Assembly (NCBI GenBank): GCA_040768845.1
Contig: JAXGME010000007.1
Coordinates: 186,001 to 250,000 of the forward strand
Direction: 5' to 3'
Length of the DNA: 64,000 nt
From: JAEZHK01 sp040768845
GTDB taxonomy: Bacteria; Bacillota; Clostridia; Christensenellales; Aristaeellaceae
Shown one piece after another: positions 34,715 through 44,158 of this stretch (position 1 is the stretch's first letter; each line of letters opens with the position of its first letter). The notes beneath the pieces are model-generated. The model did not search any database and was not told the origin of the DNA. It worked only from the letters and a program-made list of their open reading frames with translations. Both the position numbers and the translations under genes were made by a program.

Positions 34715-35950
34715 TCAAAATCGCCGGAAAGAGATTTTTCCCGGCACAGGAAGCTGCCGTTCCATCGCCTCGCCAAAGTGCTGATCGGGATGGAAGGGAA
34801 TTCTTTATCTCATGAAATGCTGAACTGTTTCCATTTCAGCACAGACACGCCGTCCGTACCGGCACTGATTCAGCAACGAGCGAAATTACTGCCGGAGGCG
34901 ATGCCGTTCTTATTTTCAGAGGTTGTCAAAGCATTTCCCTGCCGGAAAAATATGGACGGCTACCGACTCATTGCCTGCGATGGCAGCGACCTGCGCTATC
35001 CAGCCAATCCTTCGGATGCCGATAACTTTTTCCAAGCGGACGAACATGCCCGCGGCTATAATCTCTTGCACTTAAACGCGCTCTACGATCTATACAGTAA
35101 ACGGTATGTCGACGCAATCATCCAGCCCCGTAGATGCGCGGACGAAATCGGAGCGTTTGTCACAATGATCGACCGCTTTCCCGCTGATGAAAAGGTCATT
35201 TTTACCGCTGATCGTGGCTATGAAAGCTACAATGTGATGGCGCATATTATTGAAAAGGGGATGCGTTTCCTGATCCGCGTGAAGAATCCTCGCAGCAGCG
35301 GTATCCTCTACAATCTCAAGTTGCCTGAAAACACACGATTCAATAGACCCTTTCACTTAGAACTGACAAAAAAGCAGACCAACCAAGTCAAGGCCAATCC
35401 TGATCATTATCGCTTTATCCCAAAGGCAAGCCGCTTCGATTTCTGTGATCTCCATCACTGCCACTTCTACCCTTTGGTTTTCCGCGTGGTAGCTGTCGAA
35501 ATTATGCCCGGTTGCTTTGAATACCTCGTGACCAATTTGGCCGCTTCTTCTTTCCCGCCCCCCAAATTGAAAGAACTGTACTGCTTGCGTTGGGGCATTG
35601 AAACTTCCTTCCGCGATTTGAAGTATACCGTTGGCCTGTCCGGCTTTCATTCAAAAAGAGCGGAGTTCATCTCGCAGGAGGTGTTCGCGCGCCTGATCCT
35701 TTACAACCTTTGTGAACTCGTGGCTTCGCACGCCGCGCTTTTCAAAAGGTCAGTATCCCATGTGTACCAGCTCAACTTCTCTGCCGCTGTACACATTTTT
35801 AGACACGCTTTCTTCCTCGCTCCGGATGAACCTCCGCCGGATGTTGTCGCGCTGATTCGTAAATCCTTGCTCCCGGTTCGGCCGAACCGCTCAGACCCTC
35901 GCAAAGTCAAATGTCGTTCGGCCCTCTCTTTCCTCTACAGAATCGCCTGA
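34715..35950 (+). pseudogene. IS4-family transposase, 5' end displaced
   Basis: About 400 codons are open. They include the DDE signature: ACDGSDLRYP, FTADRGYES and the IS4 motif Y-2-R-3-E-6-K (YCLRWGIETSFRDLK). The family-typical N-terminal stretch DFSRHRKLPFHRLAK is present, but no ATG or ribosome site precedes it. Upstream, the frame runs back into the IS256-like end. The first possible start is a GTG at 34778 inside the conserved region. I infer that the IS256 insertion separated the promoter and first codons, leaving it inactive. Confidence 0.7.
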
Positions 35951-36085
35951 CAACTCCCTTGATTTTACCGCTTTTTCCCCTTCTCCTCAAGGGTTATTTC
36001 TTGTGCCGTTTTTCTCTCCCCCCCTTGCTTTCCATGAGATACGAGATGTTCTCCTCACTATCGTCCTGGCTAACTTAGTGACATT

Positions 36086-36097
36086 GGGTTAGGTCCC
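36086..36097 (+). repeat. Target-site duplication, right copy
   Basis: GGGTTAGGTCCC, identical to 33088-33099, directly after the right inverted repeat. Confidence 0.85.
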
Positions 36098-36110
36098 TCC
36101 CCTTTTTTGC
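36095..36110. terminator. Right half of an intrinsic terminator split by the insertion
   Basis: CCCTCCCCTTTTTTGC here and GCAAAAAAGAGGAGGG at 33073-33088 are complementary at 15 of 16 positions. Joined at the target site they form a bidirectional terminator with an 8-base loop between the convergent amidohydrolase and kinase genes. Confidence 0.75.
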
Positions 36111-36138
36111 GCGGATCACGCGATCCGGTCCGCATGCG

Positions 36139-36879
36139 TCACATCTCGGGTTCGTACCGGCCATCCGCCAGAACCCGAAACCGTACGTCGCCGGGCGCGC
36201 TGTGGGCCCGGTAGCGCAGGATGTTGGGGCGGTCGCAGGCTTCATAATGGGCGATTGCCGCTTCAAGGCTGGCGCCGCCCCGGCGCTTTCGGTCGATCAG
36301 CCGATCCCGGAGCAGTTCTTCCTCCGCCGAAAGCGAAATGGAAATGTCGCACAATCCGGCGAGATCGGAAAAGCCGGACTCGTCCAGCAACAGCCAGTTG
36401 CCCTCCACCAGCAGAATCTCCCCCGTGACCGGAATCGCGCCCGGCGCCACGTCGTGCGTCCTGCGGTCGTAGCCGTTCCAGCGGGCCCCGACGCCGCCAA
36501 GGCCGCGGATGGCGGCCTCCAGTCCCTCCGCGTCGAAGGATTCGGGGCTGCCCTTGACGCGGGCCATCGGCAGAAGCTCGCCGCCGCGCAGCACCGTATG
36601 GCCCGCAATGTAGGCGGCGGTATGGTGGTAGCCGTCCATCGGCAGCGCCTGCACCAGTCCCGGCGCGCGCTCGGCGGCAAGGCGTTCCAGGATGAGCGAC
36701 AGCGTGCTCTTGCCGGAGCCCGGAGGCCCCGCGAGAAATGCCACCAGCGGCCCCCGACGCCGCGCCTTCTCCTGAAAGAGGCGGTCGACCAGCGGGCGGA
36801 GGGCATCCTCCGCCGCGCCCGAAATCCGCGCCGCCACCCTCAGGCCGTTGACCTCCAGTTCAAGCGTCCGATCCGCCAT
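36139..36879 (-). CDS. Nucleoside/uridine kinase-like P-loop protein
   Basis: 246 residues. The Walker A motif is FLAGPPGSGKSTLSLIL, then PMDGYHH (substrate Asp and base region), WNGYDRRTHD, ILLVEGNWLLLD and DRLIDRKRRGGAS lid arginines. This is the pattern of the uridine kinase/phosphoribulokinase-like family with a nucleoside or sugar substrate. GGAGG precedes the start, which overlaps the sugar kinase stop by 20 bases. Possibly it works with that kinase in sugar or nucleoside salvage. Confidence 0.8.
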   Translation of the reverse strand: MADRTLELEVNGLRVAARISGAAEDALRPLVDRLFQEKARRRGPLVAFLAGPPGSGKSTLSLILERLAAERAPGLVQALPMDGYHHTAAYIAGHTVLRGGELLPMARVKGSPESFDAEGLEAAIRGLGGVGARWNGYDRRTHDVAPGAIPVTGEILLVEGNWLLLDESGFSDLAGLCDISISLSAEEELLRDRLIDRKRRGGASLEAAIAHYEACDRPNILRYRAHSAPGDVRFRVLADGRYEPEM

Positions 36880-37807
36880 GACGCGCCTCCTTTTTCGCGG
36901 ACACCATCCGCGCCAGCTGCTCAAACCCCTCCAGCGCGCCCGACGCCCCCGCGCGCCCGACGCACACCGCACCGGCCGCGTTGGCAAAGGCCAGGCAGTC
37001 GTCAAGAGCATACCCCTTTTCCCACGCGACGAGAAAGCCGGAGACAAAGGCATCCCCCGCGCCGGTGGTGTCCACCACCCGCGCAAAAAAGCCGGGCGCC
37101 GCATGCGCTTCGCCCTTCGAAAGCGCCATACAGCCCTCCGCGCCGCACTTGACGACCACGGTATCCGGCCCCATGTCCGCAAAGACCCGGGCCGCCTCCA
37201 GCGGCTCGCGGCGGCCGGTCAGGCGGCGCGCCTCCCGAAGGCTGGGCAGAAAGATGTCCACGTGCCGGAGCACCGCGGCCAGCGCGCTCAGCTTGCTCTC
37301 GTCCACCTCTCCGGTCACGTCCAGCGCGGTGGCCAGCCCCGCCGCCTTCGCCCGCGCAAAGAGCCGGGCCATGCCCGCCCCGTCCAGCCCCGGCAGGCCG
37401 TTGGCGCTGCCCACGTACATCGCGGACGCGCCGGCAAACGCCGCGTCATCCACATCCCCTTCGGACAGAAGGTGGCTTGCCCCGTGGCAGGAGACAAAGC
37501 TGCGCTCGCCGTCCGGCCGAATCAGCACCGCCGCGGCCGACGTGGGCGCGTCCATCTCCGCCAGCCGCGCTTCGACGCCCATCCGCACAAGGCTCCCGCG
37601 GATCATTTCGCCCAGGCTGTCCCGGCCCACGCCCGCCACCAGACGCACGTCCGCCCCCAGCAACGCCATGTTGCCCGCGGCGTTGAAGGCATCGCCGCCG
37701 CCCATGATCTTCACAAACTCCGCCCGGCTGGTGTCCCGCGCAAGGGTATCTTCCGAAACGGGCTTGACCAGCACATCGCACACCGCGATGCCCACGCAGA
37801 GAATCAT
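36860..37807 (-). CDS. PfkB family carbohydrate kinase
   Basis: 315 residues. It has the N-terminal PfkB motif region (GGGDAFNAAGNMALLGADVRL) and the C-terminal signature VVDTTGAGDAFVSGFLVAW with the catalytic Asp. Family members phosphorylate sugars or nucleosides such as ribose, fructose or adenosine. It is the first gene of a two-gene unit with the P-loop kinase. A TGGTATAAT lies about 45 bases upstream. Confidence 0.88.
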   Translation of the reverse strand: MILCVGIAVCDVLVKPVSEDTLARDTSRAEFVKIMGGGDAFNAAGNMALLGADVRLVAGVGRDSLGEMIRGSLVRMGVEARLAEMDAPTSAAAVLIRPDGERSFVSCHGASHLLSEGDVDDAAFAGASAMYVGSANGLPGLDGAGMARLFARAKAAGLATALDVTGEVDESKLSALAAVLRHVDIFLPSLREARRLTGRREPLEAARVFADMGPDTVVVKCGAEGCMALSKGEAHAAPGFFARVVDTTGAGDAFVSGFLVAWEKGYALDDCLAFANAAGAVCVGRAGASGALEGFEQLARMVSAKKEARHGGSDA

Positions 37808-37849
37808 CGGCCTCCCCCTCTCCCGCGCCGGATCCGCCCGGCCCCTGCG

Positions 37850-37861
37850 CCATTATACCAT
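37850..37861 (-). promoter_or_regulatory. Extended -10 promoter of the kinase pair
   Basis: On the minus strand TGGTATAATGGCG lies about 45 bases before the PfkB gene start. No clear -35 box. Confidence 0.45.
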
Positions 37862-37917
37862 CCGGCCCGCGCAAAGCCAAGGCCTGGGCGCAAAGCTGCT
37901 CCCTCCGATTGCAAACA

Positions 37918-37947
37918 GGGCGCCCGAACCGGTTGGTTCGGGCGCCC
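37918..37947. terminator. GC hairpin without T-run
   Basis: A perfect 13-bp stem (37918-37930 with 37935-37947) around GGTT. Neither side shows a good T-run, so the role is uncertain. Confidence 0.4.
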
Positions 37948-37952
37948 TCAAG

Positions 37953-37983
37953 GCATCAAAAAACCCTACGGTTTTTTCGATGC
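37953..37983. terminator. Bidirectional A/T-footed hairpin
   Basis: GCATC-AAAAAACC pairs with GGTTTTTT-GATGC around a short loop (one unpaired base each side). The A and T runs lie in the stem, so it could stop transcription in either direction. It marks the start of the accessory segment. Confidence 0.5.
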
Positions 37984-37991
37984 TGTCCGTA

Positions 37992-38151
37992 ATCACTTTA
38001 TTTTTCAAAACGGGATATACAGGGACAAGGCGGGATGAGGTGGGATGAACCCACCTGAACCCAGCAGAAACCCATATAAATCAAGGTTGTTCCGGCGTCA
38101 CGCACAGTCTGGGGAGGGGCCGGAAGGGCCAAAATTGAAAAATAAAGTGAT
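37992..38151. repeat. 17-bp inverted repeat enclosing short periodic repeats
   Basis: ATCACTTTATTTTTCAA (37992-38008) is the exact reverse complement of 38135-38151. The 126 bases between hold GGGA repeats (38020-38045) and three AACCCA-type repeats about 10 bases apart (around 38046-38075). No gene is seen. It may be an attachment or protein-binding region of the neighbouring prophage remnant. Confidence 0.5.
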
Positions 38152-38154
38152 CCT

Positions 38155-38183
38155 GCGCCGGGAAGAAAAACCCGGCGCTTTTT
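38155..38183 (+). terminator. Intrinsic terminator
   Basis: GCGCCGGG (38155-38162) pairs with CCCGGCGC (38171-38178), followed by TTTTT. Confidence 0.8.
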
Positions 38184-38466
38184 CGTGGTTTTGCGGCGAC
38201 CGGCGCGCACATTGTTTATGGAATGTTAAGGAGGGACAGCGGCGCTAACGCCAAAAAACGGCTATAAAAGAAGTATTAACGCATAGATCTACACTTATAG
38301 GCGCTTTTTATCCGAAATCCAGAAAAGCGGAACGCTTTTTACTCAAAGCTATCAATTCTTCAAATAGCCAAAAGCATGAAGAATTGAAGAATTGCCGGAA
38401 TACAAGGGTTTCTGGGCATTTTACACCTGAAAAACGAGCGTTATTCCAAAAACGCAAATCTCCATC
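38184..38466. other. Gene-free AT-rich stretch
   Basis: No frame with a credible start was found. An AAGGAGGG at about 38229 is not followed by a start codon. Base composition is clearly lower in GC than the flanking chromosome, as expected for horizontally acquired DNA. Confidence 0.5.
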
Positions 38467-38493
38467 AAAAGGGGTGCCCGTTCCGGACACCCC
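38467..38493 (-). terminator. Terminator of the repressor gene
   Basis: On the minus strand GGGGTG pairs with CACCCC (38471-38493), followed by TTTT, about 45 bases past the repressor stop. Confidence 0.65.
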
Positions 38494-38536
38494 TTGATGC
38501 ATAAATGCATAAACTTGGAGAACGTATGTTCTGGCA

Positions 38537-39280
38537 TCATGTCTCCTCCGCGCCGACTTTTCGGCGATAGAACCTATGCGAAAGTAACCGCTCTTCCGCC
38601 TCGCATTCTGCTCGCCAGAAGGCTTCCCGGAGCGCCGGATCATCGACTTTCAGGCGCTCTTCTGGATCAGAATGCAACTCCTCAAAAGCCCTTGCGTCCT
38701 CCCACAGTGTACGAGTAAAACGGGCATACCCTTTGCTCTTTCGCTGACGCCAATTTTCGCCCTGGGCCTGTGTTGTCCAGTCCTCCATGCACTCCAAGCA
38801 GGCCGCGCGCAAGCCGGGGAAGTCTTCATCAACTTTAAAAAGCAAATTCGATGAGAGCTTTTTTTCGGCATCGTCATTCAGAGTAATAGATACAGCATAA
38901 TTCATCAGTGTTACAAATCGCTCGTCATTTATCAATCTATAAAAATCCCACTCGAATTGACAAGACGGAAGTAGCATCTGCGCAAGCTTCGAAAAGAAGA
39001 CAGTGTACATCGTACTTGTCGAGTTTATATTGCCGCCGCCGCGACGAATGAACTCATAAAAAGTCATTATATCGCTCTTCTCGCCCGTTCCATTAACAAG
39101 CCATTCCCTGCTTATCTTGAAGGTTGTGGCAAAGAATCTTATGAAGGTTTCTGACGGCTGGTCATTTCCATTCTCTACACCGGATAGATGTGACTGAGAT
39201 ACGCCGAGAATTTTTGCAAATTCTTTTTGGGTGTATCCCAATTCAGTACGGACTTCCTTCATCCGCTCGCCGATTGTCAC
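38537..39280 (-). CDS. Phage-type XRE/CI-like repressor
   Basis: 247 residues. An N-terminal helix-turn-helix (ERMKEVRTELGYTQKEFAKILGVSQSHLSGVENGN) is followed by TFIRFFATTFKISREWLVNG. The C-terminal 160 residues are helical and of unknown fold, without a visible LexA-type protease motif. The start is a GTG at 39280 behind GGGGAGGG. It is divergent to a Cro-like gene with shared operators between them, so it is probably the lysogeny repressor of a Mu-like phage. Confidence 0.78.
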   Translation of the reverse strand: MTIGERMKEVRTELGYTQKEFAKILGVSQSHLSGVENGNDQPSETFIRFFATTFKISREWLVNGTGEKSDIMTFYEFIRRGGGNINSTSTMYTVFFSKLAQMLLPSCQFEWDFYRLINDERFVTLMNYAVSITLNDDAEKKLSSNLLFKVDEDFPGLRAACLECMEDWTTQAQGENWRQRKSKGYARFTRTLWEDARAFEELHSDPEERLKVDDPALREAFWRAECEAEERLLSHRFYRRKVGAEET

Positions 39281-39307
39281 GTTGATTGCCCTCCCCAAAA
39301 AAAGGTC

Positions 39308-39336
39308 TTAACATTATCGGATACCGATATTATACT
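39308..39336 (+). promoter_or_regulatory. Early rightward promoter of the prophage remnant
   Basis: TTAACA (39308-39313) and TATACT (39331-39336) with a 17-base spacer. The first operator lies between the two boxes. A TATAAT for the leftward repressor transcript overlaps at 39328-39333. Confidence 0.7.
39315..39329. promoter_or_regulatory. Operator 1
   Basis: Perfect palindrome TATCGG-ATA-CCGATA, inside the rightward promoter. Confidence 0.8.
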
Positions 39337-39341
39337 CTGAA

Positions 39342-39356
39342 TATCGGATCCCGATA
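39342..39356. promoter_or_regulatory. Operator 2
   Basis: TATCGG-ATC-CCGATA, the same half-sites as operator 1, centred 27 bases away and overlapping the expected -35 of the leftward promoter. Confidence 0.8.
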
Positions 39357-39414
39357 CGCACGGGCCGTAGTGCTACTTGTACATTCTACAACGCCATAAG
39401 GAGGAGGGTCAAGA

Positions 39415-39630
39415 ATGGAAGTGCAGGTTGACCGGAAAAAGTTGATCGAGGCGCGATATGCGAATGGGCTGAGCATGTTGCAACTGGCGAAACGGGCGGG
39501 CGTTTCTCACTTGACGGTCTCGAACATCGAGAAGGGCGTGAAGGTTCCGGCCCCCAGCACGATCAAGAAGATTTGCGACGTGCTGGGCATCCGCGTCGAG
39601 GACGTGCTGAAGATGGGCGACTGTGCCTGA
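39415..39630 (+). CDS. Small XRE-family DNA-binding protein (Cro/Ner-like)
   Basis: 71 residues, nearly all a helix-turn-helix domain (LIEARYANGLSMLQLAKRAG, VSHLTVSNIEKG). AAGGAGGAGG precedes the ATG. First gene of the rightward early operon and followed by the MuA-like gene, as Ner is in Mu-like phages. It probably represses the early and repressor promoters. Confidence 0.82.
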   Translation: MEVQVDRKKLIEARYANGLSMLQLAKRAGVSHLTVSNIEKGVKVPAPSTIKKICDVLGIRVEDVLKMGDCA

Positions 39631-39719
39631 CCCATCTGACGAGCGCCGGGCGGCACCCGGCCGAAACCGCCTTCGGGCGGTCATGGGAAGCCAATACTCC
39701 GGAAGGAGGAAACGGACGC

Positions 39720-40706
39720 ATGGCCGAGGCCTATTCCCCAGTCGAAGCCTATATCCCAGCAGAAGAAGCGGCGAAGCTTCTTAGCATGAGCTATAAAGGG
39801 TTTATGACCCGCTTGTATCGCAATCCTTCCGCCTATGTCACGAAGCTGGAACCGCGTGAAGGCGGCGGAAAGCCTTGCGTACTGGTATCCGTTTCCTCCC
39901 TCCCGCCCAGGGCTCAACAGCTCTATTGGAAGGAACAGGCGAAGTCGCTGCAACGGCGGATGGCCGACGAAGCAACCAAGGGCAAGGGAACGCCCTGGTA
40001 CGTAGAGGCGGACTACATCGCGTTCCAGGACCTGCACCACGCCGAATTCATGGCGGCGCTGGAGCAGCTTCAGGCGTACAGGCCGCTTCTATCGATGACG
40101 CAGGCGGAGCGGGCGGAGGCCGTCAAACGGTTGGCCAGGGAGACCGGCGAGACGGAACGGACGATTTACAACCGTTACGAAGCGTTATGCGAGGCGCAGG
40201 CCTGGGCGTTCCGGAAGGAAGAAGAAACCGGCTACGGCTACGACCTGATTTACATGCCGATGGCGCTCTGCCGGAAGCCCAGGGAGAAAGGGCTATTCTA
40301 CACGCTGACCGAGATCCAGCGCAAGAAGATCGCCAGCATCTGGTTCCGGCCTGGGTTCGTCGAGAACGAGCCTTCCATGAAGCTGGCCTATCAGATTTTC
40401 AAAGAGGAATCCAAGGCTGAAGGGCTGCCGGAGGCCGGGAGCTACGCGACGGTCAAGCGGTTCATCCAGGCGATGATGCGCGACCCGCTGACGGCGCAGG
40501 CGCATTACCTGGCCGCCAAGGGCGCGCGCAAGTTCGAGGCCAATAGGGTGATGAAGCAGCGCCGGAACACCAAGGCGCTGGACGTGCTGGAGCTGGTGCA
40601 GGGCGACGGCCATACCTGCGACCTTTGGGTGGAGGTCACGGACGAGAACGGCAAAAAGCGGGCGATCCGCCCTACGCTGGTATGCTGGATCGACACGCGG
40701 TCGCGG
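39720..40706 (+). pseudogene. MuA-like phage transposase, truncated
   Basis: About 329 codons are recognisable as the first half of a Mu-type transposase. An N-terminal DNA-binding region has EEAAKLLSMSYKGFMTRLYR, then helical end-binding domains, then the start of the integrase core LVQGDGHTCDLWVEV with the first catalytic Asp, up to CWIDTRSR. Homology ends there and the second Asp and the Glu are missing; the frame runs on to 40805 in unrelated sequence. GGAAGGAGG precedes the ATG. Confidence 0.82.
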
Positions 40707-43700
40707 GTTCCGCTACCGCGCTCTCTTCCGGCGCGCCGCGGACTTCCTTTTCCGTCCCGTACGCCACCGCGCTCTCGCCGTATGATGCGTATTCCGTTCC
40801 GTTGATCTTGTACGTGATCGTGTACACATTGACTTCGTACACCACGCTGATCGTGTGGTCCTCGGTCACGTTCGTGAACGTATAGCTGGCCGGATACGCT
40901 TCCGTCACATCCGTACCGTCCACCGTCACGCTCTTCAGGTGGTAGCCCGTCGCCGGTGCGTAGGTGACCAGCTGGCTTCCGCCGTGCTCCACCGTCGGAT
41001 CCGCATCCGGATCGATCGTGCCGTTCGTCACGCTCGTCTCAATCGTGTACTTCTTCTTGCAGTAATACAGCTTGATGGTCAGCGTCGAAGGGGACGCGGT
41101 CGTGACCGTATAGCGCTCGCTCTCGACCGCGTGGTCAAACTCATAACCCTCGTAGGTCCTCTGCTCTGCGGTAAAGGTATTGCCCACGCGCCGGCTGACC
41201 GCCTCATCGACGTTGTCGGGCGTTGTGGGATAATCCCCATTATCCAGCTGCTTGTAGTGCTCCACCGTGATCAGGGCCGTCTGGTACGCTCTGTAGTAGA
41301 AGGTGATCACGTTGGATTCCGGATCGCTGGCGGACAGATCGAGCTTTTCGATGTACGTCAGCGGATAGTAGCCCGTGATCGGCTTGTAGTACTCGATCAC
41401 GCGGGCGTCGGCGGTATCCCTGAGCACATCCGAAACGCCCGGGATGGGATCGCCGTTCTCCAGCAGGTACTTGACCGTGTAGTGGTACCCGGAGAAAGCC
41501 TTGTACTTGAATACGATGGTGTTGCTGGCTTTGTCCTTGCCGAGCGTCAGTTCCGCAGGCTGGACGCTGTCAAAGGCGTAGCCGTTGACGTAGACCGGCT
41601 GCTCGGTTTCCGACCCGGTATCTCCGGCGGTGATGATGTCCCCGACACGAACCCCGGAAACCACCTTGGCGGTGCTGATGGGGTTGTTGTTCAGGTCCAC
41701 ATACCGGACGGTGTACTGGGTGGCAAAGGGCTTCCAGCCGGCGTACAGCGTGGTGTCGCGGCTGATGACCATGCCGTCGGTAAACTTCTGCGTGGTTTCG
41801 GGATCGGAATACCAGCCGGCAAACGCCTCATTCTGCTTATCGGGAAGCACCGGCAGGTCTTCAACAACATCCCCCGCGTCATAGGTGATGTCCTCGAAGG
41901 ACTGACCGGCGGACGCCGCGTCAAAGCTCAGCGTGACCTGCTGCTTCGACCATTTGGCGTAGATGGTCAGGTTCTTGGCCGGCATCCGGTCGGAGGAGAA
42001 ATCTACCGGCGTCCGGCATTCCGGTTCGTAATACCAGCCGTCAAAGCGCTTCACCACGCCGTCGACGGTGATGGTCCTGCCATCCCACTCGGAGGCATAG
42101 GCCGGAAAGACCAGTTTGAGGCTCTTCTCGTACGGCACGTTTAAAATTGTGCCGCCGGAGTAAGCGCTGGTCTGCGGGTCATAGGCAAAGGTGTACTTCC
42201 TGCGGGCGTAGTAGAAGTTGTACTCGTCTTGCTTGCCGCCACTTGTGTTCGGATTGATAAATCCGTCCAGGTTCTTAGAATTCAAGCTATCGCTTTTAGC
42301 GCGGTTCAGCGCTTGGGTTGCGTAGTGCAGCCAGTAGGTCCCCTGGACGGTACCGGAATACTGCTCGGGCATCGTGTCGCCGGGAATGCCTTCAACCCAG
42401 TAATTGACCTGCACCTTTTTGATGCTTTTGTATGATGCGGTATACGTCCGAGAATTGCCGTTCTCCGGCAACATATCCGAAGTGACGATCCAGCGGTGCG
42501 TAAGATAGCTCCCCCAGCCGGCAAAATTATTGTCGTCTCCTCGGTTGCTCCATGAACCCCAATAGCCATAATAATTGCCAATCCATTCTCTGGTCTTGAA
42601 CGTGGCGTTATGACTGCTGGGCCAGATGCTGGAGACATCCTGTTCATACTTGACGGGGATCGAATACTCGCTGTTGGCGTAGACGGTGTTGGGCGCACTG
42701 TCGAAGGCAAAGCCGTTTCCGTTCCCATCCGCATTGAAAATCAGCGTGAACGTCTTGCGCTTGTAGTAGACATTCAGCACGCTGGTGCCGTCGCCGTTTA
42801 CGGATTCGATGGGCTTGCTGCCCTGATATTCCGCAACCTTGACGGAGGAGTTCGTATCCGTCGTACCGTTGATCTGCTTGGCGGTAAACGTGGCTCCCCT
42901 GTCACCGGAGGTTTCAGATGCCGGCCCTCCGGCGATCGCCTGGCGGGTTGTCTGGCTGTAGAAGTTGTAGGCTGTGGGGGTGCTCATATCCGGCGTGCTG
43001 GAAATATTGGGCTTTTCCACCCAGTAAATCACGGTGTAGTTGACCATCTTGCCCTGCCACTTGGCGTAGAGCGTGCGGTCAAGGGTGCCCCCCTGCTCGT
43101 CCATCACCAACGGGAAGGTGACCTGCTCTGTACCGGCAGCGTCCGCAAACCAGCCCAGGAAGGTGTACCCGACCCGCTCCGGCTCGGCGGGCGCGGAAAC
43201 CTGTTCGCCAAACTTCGCGGTGATGGCGTCCACCTGCATGCCGCCGCCGTTCATGTCAAAGACGATGATGCCGCTCTTGCGGGTGTACTTGAGCTCCAGA
43301 ACCGTGGAGTTGTCCGCCTTCACCACGCCCACCACATCCGAAGGCGTTTCAAAGCCCGGAACGGTCTTGTAGTCGGCGGCCACGGGCATCACCGTCTGAT
43401 TGACGGCGGCAGACCTGGGCTCGCTGTCGGGGTAGGCGGCGTCGGTTCCGTATCCGGAGCCGTCCAGCTTCTCGAACAGATAGCGGACCGTATAACTGGC
43501 TTCGGCCACGCCGTAGTATACCGTCACGACGTTGTCCTCCACGCTCAGCCCATCGCTGGCCGTGACGACGCCGTCGGTCGCGGTAAGGGTGACGGACGCC
43601 TGCTGCGGCGCGTAGCCGACGACGGCCGGTGGGATGACCTCGGCTGTGTCGACGCCCTCTTTCTTGAGCTGCACAACCGTGTCGGCCGCTGCCGTATCGC

Positions 43701-44062
43701 TCGTGCCCTGCTTGAGATACCGCACGGTGACCGTGACCTTCTCAAGCTCCCGATAGACGGCCTTGTAGTTCGTGTCCTGGGTGACCGCGCCGATCGCGGG
43801 GTCCCAGTGATCAAATACGTAGCCCTCCCTGGTGGGCGCCTGCGGCTCCACCGGCGTGCTGCCCGACGCCACGAGCTGCGTGGCGATATTGGTTTCATCG
43901 TAATCAAGGAATTCGACCCTGTGATATGCGGCCGATCCCAGCGCCCCGCTGTATGTAGAACACTTCTTCCGCACTGGCGAAAGAAAGCGTCGCGGGCAGA
44001 GACTGGCCGAGCATCAGTACCGTCAGCAGGACTGACAGTATCTTCCTGGTAATGCTCTTCAT
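40707..44062 (-). pseudogene. Large InlB-repeat surface protein, frameshifted and 3'-truncated
   Basis: The start at 44062 has GAGGAGG and encodes a signal peptide (ITRKILSVLLTVLMLGQSLP). About 37 codons later the reading frame must shift near 43950 (a GGGG run) to join about 1080 codons of beta-rich repeats. Repeat units include FDMNGGG...YTFLGWF...LYAKW (Listeria-Bacteroides/InlB B-repeat) and VRYVDLNNNPIS (MucBP-like) modules. The 3' end breaks off in a YTITYKINGTEY repeat at the junction with the MuA-like gene, so any wall anchor is lost. Probably an adhesin-like surface protein, now broken. Confidence 0.75.
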
Positions 44063-44158
44063 GCGGCATCCTCCTCAACCTGCAAAATTGCATAAACAAA
44101 CCTTATGGCCCGGCGCCGCGCGACCCGTGCCGCGCTCCGCCGGCCGTAATGACCGGGT

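Larger units (their letters stand above)
33099..36086 (+). mobile_element. IS4-family insertion sequence, interrupted by an IS256-family element
   Basis: The ends are exact inverted copies: CAATGTCACTAAG at 33099-33111 and CTTAGTGACATTG at 36074-36086, flanked by a 12-bp direct repeat. Subtracting the inner element leaves about 1.5 kb, normal for IS4. The stretch 33112-33223 holds only a hairpin with T-run (ATCAGCAA...TTGCTGAT, about 33144-33172) and no gene. The element sits between convergent genes inside a former terminator. Confidence 0.8.
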
